From: Stenotrophomonas sp. ASS1
Lineage (GTDB): Bacteria > Pseudomonadota > Gammaproteobacteria > Xanthomonadales > Xanthomonadaceae
DNA length: 64,000 nt
Direction of reading: 5' to 3'
Assembly (NCBI RefSeq): GCF_004346925.1
Contig: NZ_CP031167.1
Span: forward strand, 3,864,001 to 3,928,000
In this document: one piece after another, positions 8,201 to 17,817 of the stretch
How the letters are laid out: each line of letters starts with the position of its first letter
How positions within the stretch are numbered: position 1 is the stretch's first letter
Translations under genes and position numbers: made by a program
Notes under the pieces: model-generated
Told to the model about the DNA's origin: nothing
The model's input: the letters and a program-made list of their open reading frames with translations, nothing else
Databases searched by the model: none

Positions 8201-9342
8201 GCCGGGGGCAGCTCCTGTCCGGCAATGGCCTGGGACAACTGGAACACGGCCATCGCGTACATCTTCGAGAGGTTGTAGCGGGTGATCGCGTAGTAGTTCT
8301 GGAAGCCCAGCCAGTACTGCTTGCCGGTGCTGCCTTCAAGCGTGATCGGCGTGGCGGTGGCGCCCGGCTGCACCGCAGCGCTGGGCTGGTAGCCACGCTT
8401 CGCCAGGTCGGCCAGCGACCAGGTCGGCATCCATTCGGTCGGATTGAACTCCTCGCGTCCCGGCGCCAGCGTGGCCGGCACGGCCACCTGCCCGCCACGC
8501 ACCCAGCCGCCCTTCTTCACGAAGTAGTTGGCGATGGACGAGAACACGTCGTCGTAGCTGGTGAACAGGTCGCGACGGCCGTCGCCATTACCGTCCACCG
8601 CGTAATCGAGGTAGCTGGACGGCATGAACTGGCCCATGCCCATCGCGCCGGCATAGCTGCCCTTGAGCGTGGTGATGTCCAGGTTCTCTTCGCGGCCCAG
8701 CTCGAACAACTTGGCCAGCTCATCGCGGAAGAACAGCTCGCGGCGCACTTCGCGTTCCAGCTTGGCCGGGTCGCCGCTGCGCGGGTAGTAGAACGCCAGC
8801 GTGTACAGCGCATCGAGCACGCGATGGCTGCCGGCATTCTTCCCGTAGCTGGTTTCCACGCCGATGATCGCCACGATCACTTCGGCCGGCACACCGGTGC
8901 GCTGCTGGACGCGATCCAGTTCGGCGCGATGCTGGGCCAGGAACGCGCGGCCGCCATCGATGCGCGCCTTGCTGATGAACATCGGCCGGTACTCGTTCCA
9001 CGGCTTGACCCGTTCGGCCGGGCGCGACATCGCGGCGATGATCGGCTGGCGCACCTGCGCCTGGTCGAGCACGCTGCTGATCTGCTCCGGCTTCAGGCCA
9101 TAGCGCTTGGCGGTATCGGCAATGAAGCGGGCCCGTGCGACCTCGAACGGCACCGGGGTGAGATCGACCGGCGGCGCGGTGGCAGCAGCGGCTTCGGGCG
9201 CGGCCTCGGCCGGGCCATGGGCCTTGGCGGCGGGCTGGCGCGGCGTACTGCTGGCCTGGGGCGAAGACGGTGGGGACTTCGGCTGGGTCGCGCAGGCGAC
9301 CAGGCCGAGGGTGAGCATGCAGGCCAGAGTGCGTCGAATCAT
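8197..9342 (-). CDS. mltB: Membrane-bound lytic murein transglycosylase B
   Basis: Cleaves glycan strands to 1,6-anhydro products from the outer-membrane face. It has 381 residues, lipobox Cys17 (LVAC), then a Pro/Ala linker to about 60 and the SLT-fold domain. The catalytic glutamate is E163 in IIGVETSYGKNAG. MGMGQFMPSSY and the C-terminal GLGFQNYYAITRYN-type segment (here WLGFQNYYAITRYN) are typical. The ATG at 9342 overlaps nothing upstream; a gene-free kilobase separates it from the second rodA. Downstream it is coupled to rlpA. Confidence 0.95.
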   Translation of the reverse strand: MIRRTLACMLTLGLVACATQPKSPPSSPQASSTPRQPAAKAHGPAEAAPEAAAATAPPVDLTPVPFEVARARFIADTAKRYGLKPEQISSVLDQAQVRQPIIAAMSRPAERVKPWNEYRPMFISKARIDGGRAFLAQHRAELDRVQQRTGVPAEVIVAIIGVETSYGKNAGSHRVLDALYTLAFYYPRSGDPAKLEREVRRELFFRDELAKLFELGREENLDITTLKGSYAGAMGMGQFMPSSYLDYAVDGNGDGRRDLFTSYDDVFSSIANYFVKKGGWVRGGQVAVPATLAPGREEFNPTEWMPTWSLADLAKRGYQPSAAVQPGATATPITLEGSTGKQYWLGFQNYYAITRYNLSKMYAMAVFQLSQAIAGQELPPA

Positions 9343-9466
9343 CGTCGCAGGTTAGCAGGTCATGGATGAATTAAAACCCCTAACACCATGAATCACAACG
9401 ATTTGCCTGCGAGCAGCGGGAAATGTGAAGACGTCGTGATCACACTTCCCCATTCAGATAGAGGTT

Positions 9467-9516
9467 GCCGGTTGCGTCCCCATCCCCGCAGACGCAACCG
9501 GCGACCGGATCCGGTC
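9467..9516. repeat. 12-bp hairpin abutting a 14-bp palindrome
   Basis: GCCGGTTGCGTC (9467-9478) and GACGCAACCGGC (9491-9502) form a perfect 12-bp stem with a 12-nt loop. The next base starts GACCGGATCCGGTC (9503-9516), a perfect palindrome. No U-run follows on either strand, so this is not a standard terminator. It would lie in the mltB leader. Confidence 0.6.
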
Positions 9517-9676
9517 GGTACCCGCGCGGCTGCCGCTCCCCAGTGGCAGTGCTCCGCGCTCCCTGTACCCGTTGGATCAGTACTGCTTCCCGCCCGACGC
9601 CCCCTCGCGCTGCAACGATTGACGGCGCGCCGTGCCGAACGGGCCGCCATTGTGCAGGCCGATTACGACAAGTCCA

Positions 9677-9690
9677 TTGATCAGGATCAA
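9677..9690 (-). promoter_or_regulatory. Perfect FNR/Anr-type box
   Basis: TTGAT-cagg-ATCAA matches the FNR-family consensus TTGAT-N4-ATCAA at all ten fixed positions. The nearest gene that could be driven is mltB (minus, ATG at 9342), about 335 bp away, which would give a long leader. There is no plus-strand gene downstream. Confidence 0.45.
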
Positions 9691-9804
9691 CGCGCTGTAA
9701 AAGTGTGAACCAGCTAACGCTTTTTCCGGACTTTGATCAGTGGACGTGCTGCCGTGCATCGTTGTGAGAACGCTTCCACAACGGGCGTTGCGCAGAGTCA
9801 GGAA

Positions 9805-10385
9805 GTTTCCAGCCAACGGCGCAGCCCCTCGTGGGTGGGGTGTGTTGCGGAAAGCAGAAGCCGCCGCTGGGCCGGTCGGGTTGGGTACGCGGGGGACGCC
9901 GTGAATCCGTCCCTGGAGGCTTGGCAGCCGCATCCATGCGGCTGACACCCCCGCATACCCAACCCGACCGCCCTCTGACAGATTTCGGTGGTCTGCCACC
10001 CACGGAGAAGAAAGAGAAGATCACAAGCGGGTCGCGCGCTGCGCTTGCTCGAGAGCCGAGCATGGCTATGCCGGTCGTCCGGCCGTCGCCGTGGGCGACG
10101 TTGGCAGCGGCTCCTGCCGCTGCCTTCGGCTCTACACAAAGCAAGGAAGCGACCCGCCAGGCCGCTTTTGCTTTTGATCTTCTTTTTCTTCTCCGTGGGT
10201 GGACGCGCACGGAACCTGTCCGTGGCCGGGTAGATGGGCTGCGCAGGGGCGTGAGCCGCATGGATGCGGCGACCGAGCTTACATGGACGTACTTGCAGCG
10301 TCCCCTGCGCAGCCCATCTACCCGGCCCCACCCATGAACTGCTTTGCGCGACCACCCACGAGGGGCTGCGCCGTTGGCTGGAAAC
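9805..10385. repeat. 581-bp nested inverted-repeat element
   Basis: The ends are a perfect 34-bp inverted repeat (9805-9838 and 10352-10385). Inside lie three successive large stem-loops: arms 9874-9895/9948-9969 (21 of 22 bp) with an inner hairpin 9926-9943; arms 9996-10023/10175-10202 (27 of 28 bp) enclosing at least four shorter hairpins; and arms 10224-10249/10302-10327 (perfect 26 bp). No open frame with a ribosome site and no transposase are inside. The right end stops 1 nt short of the stop codon of the second rodA. It could be a non-autonomous mobile element, a processed structured RNA, or a composite of repeats. Confidence 0.85.
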
Positions 10386-10386
10386 C

Positions 10387-11490
10387 CTATCCCCCGTGCA
10401 CCGGCCGGTGCCCGCGTACCGCCATCACCAACCCGATACCGGCCAGCAACGAGACCGCCGATGTCCCGCCATAGCTGATCAACGGCATCGGAATGCCCAC
10501 CACCGGCAACAGGCCGGAAATCATTCCACCGTTCACCAATACGTAGACGAAGAACGCCAGCCCCAGGCTGCCGGCCAGCAACCGCGCATGGGTGTCGCGC
10601 GCGTGCACTGCGATCCACAGGCAACGCCCGACCACGAACAGGTACAGCGCGAACAGCGTCGCCACACCGATCCAGCCGAATTCCTCGGCCAGCACCGAAA
10701 ACGCGAAGTCGGTGGTGTACTCGGGCAGGAAATCCAGCGTGGCCTGGGTGCCCTGCCCCCAGCCACGTCCCTGCCAACCACCGGAACCGATCGCGATGCG
10801 CGACTGCAGGATGTTCCAGCCGGTGCCGAGCGGGTCTGCTGCCGGGTCGAGGAAGGTCAGTACACGATCCTTCTGGTACTGCCGCAACAGGCCGAACCAC
10901 GCCAGTGGTGCGGCCACCGCCAGCCCTGCCGCCCCCGTCGCCACCCAGCCCCAGTGCAGGCCGGCCAGCAACAACGCAAACACGCCGCTGGCGGTGACCA
11001 GCGTGGCGGTGCCGAGGTTGGGCTGCATCAGGATCAGCACGGCGGGAACGCCGATCAGCACTGCGGCCGTCAGTACCGTGCGTGGTGACGGTGGCAGCGG
11101 TTGCCGGTGCAGGTACCAGGCCATCATCAACGGCAGGCTGAGCTTGAGCAGCTCGGAGGGCTGCAGGTAGAAGACGCCGAGGTTGAGCCAGCGCTGCCCG
11201 TACTTGCCGGTGCCGATCACATACACCGCCATCAGCGGCAGCATCGACAGCGCGTACAGCGCCGGTGTCCACGCGCGCAGGCGCAGCAGCGAAACACGCG
11301 ACAGCAGCCACATCGCCAGCAGGCCACCGGCGAAGCGCGCCGCCTGCCCGGTGACCGGACCGGAAACGCTGTGCAGCACCGCCAGCCCCGCGCCCATCAG
11401 GATCAACAACGCGACCAGCAACGGCAGGTCGATCGTGCGCACCGCCTCACGGCAGCCGCCAAGCATTCGTTTCCAGTCCACGCTGGCCAC
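10387..11490 (-). CDS. rodA: RodA-like SEDS glycosyltransferase, second copy
   Basis: Polytopic SEDS-family protein of 367 residues that polymerises lipid II with a class B PBP. It is a clear paralogue of the upstream rodA, with which it shares long blocks: GTGKYGxxWLxLxxFYLQPxELLKxSLPxM, the catalytic-loop segment TTDFAFSVLxEEFGWIG with the conserved Asp, and VNGGMISGLLPVVGxPMPLISYGGTS. The N-terminus differs (MASVDWKRMLGGCREAVR). The stop codon is 1 nt from the nested repeat element. A facing pair of GTAG repeats separates it from the first rodA. Whether it works with PBP2 or another PBP is unknown. Confidence 0.9.
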   Translation of the reverse strand: MASVDWKRMLGGCREAVRTIDLPLLVALLILMGAGLAVLHSVSGPVTGQAARFAGGLLAMWLLSRVSLLRLRAWTPALYALSMLPLMAVYVIGTGKYGQRWLNLGVFYLQPSELLKLSLPLMMAWYLHRQPLPPSPRTVLTAAVLIGVPAVLILMQPNLGTATLVTASGVFALLLAGLHWGWVATGAAGLAVAAPLAWFGLLRQYQKDRVLTFLDPAADPLGTGWNILQSRIAIGSGGWQGRGWGQGTQATLDFLPEYTTDFAFSVLAEEFGWIGVATLFALYLFVVGRCLWIAVHARDTHARLLAGSLGLAFFVYVLVNGGMISGLLPVVGIPMPLISYGGTSAVSLLAGIGLVMAVRGHRPVHGG

Positions 11491-11537
11491 GGTAGCAACG
11501 CGCGCTTGCGTGAAGCTGTCAGGGTGCTTCTGCGTTT

Positions 11538-11603
11538 GTAGAGTCGAGCCGTGCTCGACTGCCTTTCATGCAGCAGAAGCAGTCGAGCACGGCTCGACTC
11601 TAC
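11538..11603. repeat. Facing pair of SMAG repeats between the two rodA genes
   Basis: GTAGAGTCGAGCC... at 11538-11562 and its exact reverse complement at 11579-11603 give a perfect 25-bp inverted repeat with a 16-nt spacer. Each half also folds on its own. Confidence 0.92.
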
Positions 11604-11658
11604 AGAACAGCGAGAAGCAATCGAGCATACGGAAACGCGGTGAAAGGCGCGGCCGTTG

Positions 11659-12771
11659 TTACCCGTAGCCGCCGTGCACTGGATTGTGGCTACGCACGGC
11701 CATCACCAATCCGAAGCCGGCCAGCAGCGAGACCGCCGAGGTACCGCCATAGCTGATCAGCGGCATCGGCACGCCCACCACCGGCAGCAGGCCGGAGATC
11801 ATCCCGCCGTTCACCAGCACGTAGACGAAGAACGCCAGGCCGGTGGCGCCGGCCAGCAGGCGCGAATAGGAATCGCGCGACTGGCTGGCGATCCACAGGC
11901 AGCGCCCGATCACCACCAGGTACAGCGCCAGCACGGTGGCCACGCCGATCCAGCCGAACTCCTCGCTCAGCACCGAGAACGCGAAGTCGGTGGTCTGCTC
12001 GGGAATGAAGTTCAGGTGCGACTGCGAGCCCTCGCCCCAGCCCTTGCCATCGAAGCCGCCGGAACCGATCGCGATCTTCGACTGGATGATGTTCCAGCCA
12101 GCACCCAGCGCATCCATCTCCGGGTCCAGGAACATCATGATGCGGTCCTTCTGGTACGGCCGCAGCAGCCAGAACCAGGCCACCGGCGCGACCGCAGCCA
12201 CGCCACCCACGCCCAGCCCGACCCACCACCACGGCAGGCCTGCCAACAGCAGCACGAACACGCCGCTGGCGGCGATCAGCACACCGGTACCGAAGTCCGG
12301 CTGCAGCATCACCAGGCCGGTCGGTACGCCGATGATGACCAGGGACACGAGCACGGTATTGAAGCGCGGTGGCAACGGCATCTTGTGCAGGTACCAGGCC
12401 ACCATCATCGGCAGGCTGACCTTGAGCAGCTCGGCCGGCTGCAGGTAGAAGAATTTCAGGTCCAGCCACTGCCGGCCGTATTTGCCGGTGCCCAGCACGA
12501 ACACCGCCAGCAACGGGATCATCGAGATCGCGTAGATCATCGGTGTGGCCGAGCGGATGCGCAGGATCGGTACCCGTGAGATGCCCCACAGCGCGGCCAT
12601 GCCCACTGCAAAGCGCGCGCCCTGGGCCATCACCAGGCCGTCGCCACCGGCACTCTTCAAGGTGGCCAGGCCGATCACCATCAGCGCGCCCAGGGCCAGG
12701 CACAGTACCCAGTCCAGCGTGCTGAAGAAGCGGCGCAGCATGTCGCCGGCCCAACGCAGGAACACTCTCAT
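11659..12771 (-). CDS. rodA: Rod-shape SEDS peptidoglycan glycosyltransferase RodA
   Basis: Ten-helix inner-membrane glycosyltransferase that pairs with PBP2 in the elongasome. It has 370 residues, the normal size. The conserved Asp in EQTTDFAFSVLSEEFG and the terminal LISYGGTSAVSLL are present. The ATG at 12771 overlaps the mrdA stop by 4 nt (ATGA), so it is the partner encoded with PBP2 and the better candidate for the housekeeping copy. Confidence 0.95.
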   Translation of the reverse strand: MRVFLRWAGDMLRRFFSTLDWVLCLALGALMVIGLATLKSAGGDGLVMAQGARFAVGMAALWGISRVPILRIRSATPMIYAISMIPLLAVFVLGTGKYGRQWLDLKFFYLQPAELLKVSLPMMVAWYLHKMPLPPRFNTVLVSLVIIGVPTGLVMLQPDFGTGVLIAASGVFVLLLAGLPWWWVGLGVGGVAAVAPVAWFWLLRPYQKDRIMMFLDPEMDALGAGWNIIQSKIAIGSGGFDGKGWGEGSQSHLNFIPEQTTDFAFSVLSEEFGWIGVATVLALYLVVIGRCLWIASQSRDSYSRLLAGATGLAFFVYVLVNGGMISGLLPVVGVPMPLISYGGTSAVSLLAGFGLVMAVRSHNPVHGGYG

Positions 12772-14843
12772 CGTGCGGGCTCCGCGGTGGTCGGGCGTGG
12801 CGTGGTCGGCAGCGCCGCGGCGGCCGGCGTCCCCGGCTGCGGTGCGGGTGCCGGTTCCGGCGCAGGCACGCCAATGAGCACGGGGTGTTCCCCCAGTTGT
12901 GCCGCAGCAAGGTCACCGGCCTGGCGCGCGCCCACATCTTCGTTGTCGAATGCGGTTGCACCGATGGCGGTGGTGCCGCGCTCGCTGTCCAGCGGCTGCA
13001 TGCCTTCGGGCATCTTGCCCAGCAGGTAGGCGTCGAACACCTTGCGTGCGATCGGCGCGGCCGCCGCACCGCCGTAACCACCACCTTCCACCGCGATCGC
13101 CAGCGCGATCACCGGCTGGTCGACCGGCGCGAAACCGACGAACAGCGCGCGGTGGCGCAGGTGCATCGGCAGGCTCTTCGGATTCACTGCAGCGGTGCCC
13201 TTGCGGCTGACGACCTGCGCGGTACCGGTCTTGCCTGCCATCGTGTACGGCGCGCCGGCCGCCATTCGAGCAGCGCTGCCGCCAGGCAGCATGGTGGCCA
13301 TCATGCCTTCGCGCACCGCCTGCAGGTTGTTCGGGTTCGGGCTGACCGGTTTGCTCTCGCCCGGGTCGGTCGCCATCCAGTCATGGTCGAACCCCGCACG
13401 CTGCTGGATCACCAGATGGGGCGTGCGCAGCTGCCCGTTGGCCAGCCCACTGACGCCCCGCGCCAGCTGCAGCGGAGTGACCTTCCAGTCACCCTGGCCG
13501 ATGCTGATGTTGACTGTATCGCCCGGATACCAGGCTTCCTTGCGGCTCTTCCGCTTGTAGGCCGGCGACGGCAGGATGCCGCCGATCTCGCCGGTCAGGT
13601 CGATGCCGGTCGGCTGGCCGAAGCCGTAGTACTCCATGTAATGGTCGAAGCGCTCGATGCCCAGATCCAGCGCCAGCTTGTAGTAATACGTGTTGACCGA
13701 TTGCGCGATCGACTTGCGCAGGTCGGTCCAGCCGTGGCCGCCGCGGTGCGAGTCACCCCAGCCACGCGAGGTGCCGGGCAGGTAGAACATGCCGGTGGAC
13801 AGCACCTTGTCTTCCGGGCGGCGCACGCCCGAATCGAGGCCAGCCAGGCCGATCAGCGGCTTCAGCGTGGAACCGGGCGCGACGCCACCCAGCACCAGGC
13901 GATTGAACTGCGGCCGCGACGGGTTGTCGTTCAGCGCCTTGAAGTCGGCATGGGAAATACCGTTGACGAACAGGTTGGGGTCGTAGGACGGCAGGCTGAC
14001 CATCGCCAGCACTTCGCCGGTGCGCGGGTCCATCGCCACCGCCGACCCTTCCTGGTCGCCGAAGGCGGCCACCATGGCGCGCTGCAGGTCGGCGTCGATC
14101 GACAGCCGCAGGTCGGCGCCGGACTGCGCGGCGACGCGGCCGATGGTGCGGATCGCACGGCCCTGCACGTTGGTCTCCACCTGCTCGTAGCCGACCTTGC
14201 CGCGCAGCTGCTGCTCGTAATAACGCTCCAGGCCGGACTTGCCGATGTGGGTCAGCGCGGCATTGCCCTCGCCGAGGATTTCCAGGTCCTTGTCATCGAC
14301 GCGGCCGACGTAACCGATGATGTGCGCGAACAGATCGCCATAGGGATAGCGACGGGTCAGGTAGGGTTCCAGCTCGACGCCGGGGAAGCGCCAGCGGTCG
14401 ACGGCAAAGCGCGCCATCTCCTCGTCGCTCATGCGCAGCTTCAACGTGACCGGCAGGAACTTGCGGCGCGCCTTGCGCGACTTGTTGAACGCTTCCAGTT
14501 CTTCCGGGCTGATGCTGATGATCTTCGCCAGCCCTTCCAGGGTGGCGTCCATGTCCTTGACCTTGTCCGGGGTCACGTCCAGGCGGAAGGCCGGCACGTT
14601 CTCGGCCAGCAGGCGGCCGTTGCGGTCGTAGATCATGCCGCGCCCGGGCACCACCGGCCGCGGCTTGATGCGGTTGGCTTCCGAGCGCGTGGCGTAGACG
14701 TCGTGGTCCAGCACCTGCAGCTTGAAGTACCAGCCGCCCAGGCCCAGCAGGCAGACCAGCACCCCCAGGAAGCCCAGCGCCGCGCGGCGGCGGAACTGTT
14801 CGGCTTCGGCGTGCGGATTCTTGACCTGGCGGCGCGGGATCAT
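12768..14843 (-). CDS. mrdA: Penicillin-binding protein 2
   Basis: Class B PBP, the transpeptidase of the elongation complex. Its 691 residues comprise one N-terminal membrane helix (about 20-42), a dimerisation/pedestal domain, and a transpeptidase domain with S325-T-L-K328, S382-V-N384 and K537-T-G539. A Pro/Ala-rich C-terminal tail of about 45 residues extends beyond the core. Upstream are mreBCD and downstream rodA, the standard order. Start ATG at 14843, 3 nt after mreD. Confidence 0.97.
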   Translation of the reverse strand: MIPRRQVKNPHAEAEQFRRRAALGFLGVLVCLLGLGGWYFKLQVLDHDVYATRSEANRIKPRPVVPGRGMIYDRNGRLLAENVPAFRLDVTPDKVKDMDATLEGLAKIISISPEELEAFNKSRKARRKFLPVTLKLRMSDEEMARFAVDRWRFPGVELEPYLTRRYPYGDLFAHIIGYVGRVDDKDLEILGEGNAALTHIGKSGLERYYEQQLRGKVGYEQVETNVQGRAIRTIGRVAAQSGADLRLSIDADLQRAMVAAFGDQEGSAVAMDPRTGEVLAMVSLPSYDPNLFVNGISHADFKALNDNPSRPQFNRLVLGGVAPGSTLKPLIGLAGLDSGVRRPEDKVLSTGMFYLPGTSRGWGDSHRGGHGWTDLRKSIAQSVNTYYYKLALDLGIERFDHYMEYYGFGQPTGIDLTGEIGGILPSPAYKRKSRKEAWYPGDTVNISIGQGDWKVTPLQLARGVSGLANGQLRTPHLVIQQRAGFDHDWMATDPGESKPVSPNPNNLQAVREGMMATMLPGGSAARMAAGAPYTMAGKTGTAQVVSRKGTAAVNPKSLPMHLRHRALFVGFAPVDQPVIALAIAVEGGGYGGAAAAPIARKVFDAYLLGKMPEGMQPLDSERGTTAIGATAFDNEDVGARQAGDLAAAQLGEHPVLIGVPAPEPAPAPQPGTPAAAALPTTPRPTTAEPAR

Positions 14844-14846
14844 GGC

Positions 14847-15332
14847 TCAGCGCCCGCGCTTGCCGAAGCGCACCGCGTCCAGCAGCACGAATACCAGCGG
14901 CCACAGGCCCATGCCCAGCAGCGGCGCCCACCAGTACGACCACGGCAGGGTCGGCTCATCCACCACGATGTGGACCAGCGCGCTGACGATGCGGTCGTTG
15001 AACAGCAGGCCGCCGATGGCCAGCATCTGCTGGGACATCGGGAAGAAGCGGATGCGGGCGCGGAAGCGCTGCAGGATGAAGGCCAGCATCACCAGCCGCA
15101 GCGACTGTTCGCCGAGTACACCGCCGTACAGCAGATCGGCGATCACGCCACTGGCGAAAGCGACGCCCAGGCCGACACGCTCAGGCGCTTCAATCACCCA
15201 ATAGGCCAGCACCAGCGCCAGCCAGTATGGGCGCAGCGGCTGCAGCAGCGCCGGCAACGGCAGCAGGCCCAGCAGCAGCGCCACCACCAGGCTGGCCGGC
15301 AGCACCCACGGGTTGTCGCGCAGGCGGCTCAT
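14847..15332 (-). CDS. mreD: Rod shape-determining protein MreD
   Basis: Small polytopic membrane protein (161 residues, about five helices) of the elongasome, linking MreC to RodA/PBP2. It opens MSRLRDNPWVLPASLVVALL and contains VLAYWVIEAPERVGLGVAF. It overlaps mreC by 4 nt (ATGA) and precedes mrdA by 3 nt. Confidence 0.95.
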   Translation of the reverse strand: MSRLRDNPWVLPASLVVALLLGLLPLPALLQPLRPYWLALVLAYWVIEAPERVGLGVAFASGVIADLLYGGVLGEQSLRLVMLAFILQRFRARIRFFPMSQQMLAIGGLLFNDRIVSALVHIVVDEPTLPWSYWWAPLLGMGLWPLVFVLLDAVRFGKRGR

Positions 15333-16366
15333 CGCTGGGCCTCCGGCGTGGTCGGTTGCCGGCCAGCGGCCGGCACTACCGTCGCCGACCCAGCATCGGG
15401 TGGAGAGCCCCCCTCTTGTTGAGGGGGGCGCGCCGAAGGCGCGGGGGTAAGGTGGGATGCCCCCCCGGCAGCCTGGTTTGCCGAAGGCAAACTTGGCTGA
15501 AGCAATTCGCTGGCCGCAGGCAAGCGAATTGCTGCACCCGGGCGCAGCAGCAGCACGTCGCGGCCGCGGTCCAGCTGCGCCGCCGGCTTCAGTTCGCCGA
15601 CCAGGAAGGCGTGCGTGTCGTCCGGGCGCAGGCCGGTGATGGTGCCGACCGGGAAGCCGGCCGGGAAGCGGCCACCGAGGCCGGAGGTGACGATCTCATC
15701 GCCCACCTCCACGCCGGCGCTGAGCGGGATGTCGCGCAGTTCCAGCTTGTCGCCGCGGCCGTAGACGATCAGGCGAACGCCGTTGCGGGCCACCGTCACC
15801 GGCACGGCATGGTCGGGGTCGGTCAGCAGCAGCACGGTGGAGGTACCGCCAGTGACGCTGATCACCTGGCCCATCAGACCGCCGGCATCGATCACCGCCT
15901 GGCCGACGTGCACGCCTTCGCGGCTGCCGGCGTCGAGCACCAGGCGCTGCTTCACCGGATCCAGGTCGATGTCCAGGATCGGCGCCAGCTGCACGTCCAG
16001 GCCACTGCGCTCGGCCACGTTCAGCAGTTCACGCAGCTGGGCGTTGTCCAACGCGGCGGTCTGCAGGCGGGTCAGGCGGGCGTTGGCCAGCAGCAGCTGG
16101 TTGCGCAGTTCACGGTTCTCGTTGACCAGCTGGCCGTGGCTGGCCGCCGAGTCCTTGACCTGGTTGCCGAGCTTGCCCGGCAGTCCCGCCAGTGCCCATA
16201 CCGGCTGCACCAGGCTGTTGGCCTGCCCGCGCAGCTGCGCAAGCCAGCCGGCCTGGTCGTCAAGCACGATCAGGGTGATGGCCAGTGCGAGATAAGCCAG
16301 CAGACGCAGCGGGCTGGCGGCATCACCGGATCGGGAAGCAACGGGAGGTCCGGCGTAGGGCGGCAC
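15329..16366 (-). CDS. mreC: Rod shape-determining protein MreC with repeat-encoded tail
   Basis: Periplasmic elongasome scaffold anchored by one N-terminal helix (about residues 22-40), followed by a coiled coil near HGQLVNENRELRNQLLLANARL and the two-barrel domain that ends near VLLLRPG. It has 345 residues. The last 68 or so (278-345, Pro/Ala/Gln rich) are encoded by a run of DNA hairpins and a SMAG repeat, so this tail looks acquired rather than conserved. The start is the ATG at 16366 and the stop overlaps mreD. Confidence 0.94.
   Translation of the reverse strand: MPPYAGPPVASRSGDAASPLRLLAYLALAITLIVLDDQAGWLAQLRGQANSLVQPVWALAGLPGKLGNQVKDSAASHGQLVNENRELRNQLLLANARLTRLQTAALDNAQLRELLNVAERSGLDVQLAPILDIDLDPVKQRLVLDAGSREGVHVGQAVIDAGGLMGQVISVTGGTSTVLLLTDPDHAVPVTVARNGVRLIVYGRGDKLELRDIPLSAGVEVGDEIVTSGLGGRFPAGFPVGTITGLRPDDTHAFLVGELKPAAQLDRGRDVLLLRPGAAIRLPAASELLQPSLPSANQAAGGASHLTPAPSARPPQQEGGSPPDAGSATVVPAAGRQPTTPEAQR
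15357..15533. repeat. Repeat cluster inside the mreC 3' end
   Basis: In order: SMAG minus copy 15357-15379; two-stem C/G repeat with stems GCCCCCCTC/GAGGGGGGC (15407-15429) and CGCGCC-gaa-GGCGCG (15429-15443); stem GTTTGCC-gaa-GGCAAAC (15476-15492); stem AGCAATTCGCT/AGCGAATTGCT (15501-15533). All are normally intergenic-type structures, but here they are read through in the mreC frame. Confidence 0.85.
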
Positions 16367-16487
16367 GGCAACGATTCAACTGGCAGAAGGCGGAAGGGAA
16401 ACACGCGGACGCCCCGCCGGTGCCGGCCTACCCTCATGGTGGGCCGCACCCCGGAGGGGCGCTGCGGGCGCAGGCAGCCGGGACGGC

Positions 16488-17645
<1,158 letters not shown>

Positions 17646-17817
17646 CTAGCTGAACCCGCGTCTTCACAGGCTTTCGGCCTGATCGGGTCTCACCCGGTTC
17701 TGGCCCTGAGCGGCACCAGCGGGTAACCTTTGCGCCGTCGGGCGCCCAAGGGCGCCGTTTGCTTGCCCGCCGAACCGGGCCGGCCCACCCCAAAATTCAC
17801 CGCATAGGCTTACATCG

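Larger units (their letters stand above)
9343..9804. other. Gene-free leader upstream of mltB
   Basis: These 462 bp hold no gene I can support. They contain a strong hairpin plus adjacent palindrome (9467-9516) and a perfect FNR-type box (9677-9690). A 60-codon minus frame at 9577-9759 with one hydrophobic stretch (ALILINGLVVIGL) is the only candidate small gene. It lacks a ribosome site and overlaps the FNR box, so I do not call it. The stretch may be a long mltB leader or an unannotated RNA. Confidence 0.5.

Noticed and set aside
9577..9759. Possible 60-aa membrane peptide on the minus strand
   Set aside because: It has one hydrophobic segment but no ribosome site, overlaps the FNR box, and ends in a low-complexity tail.
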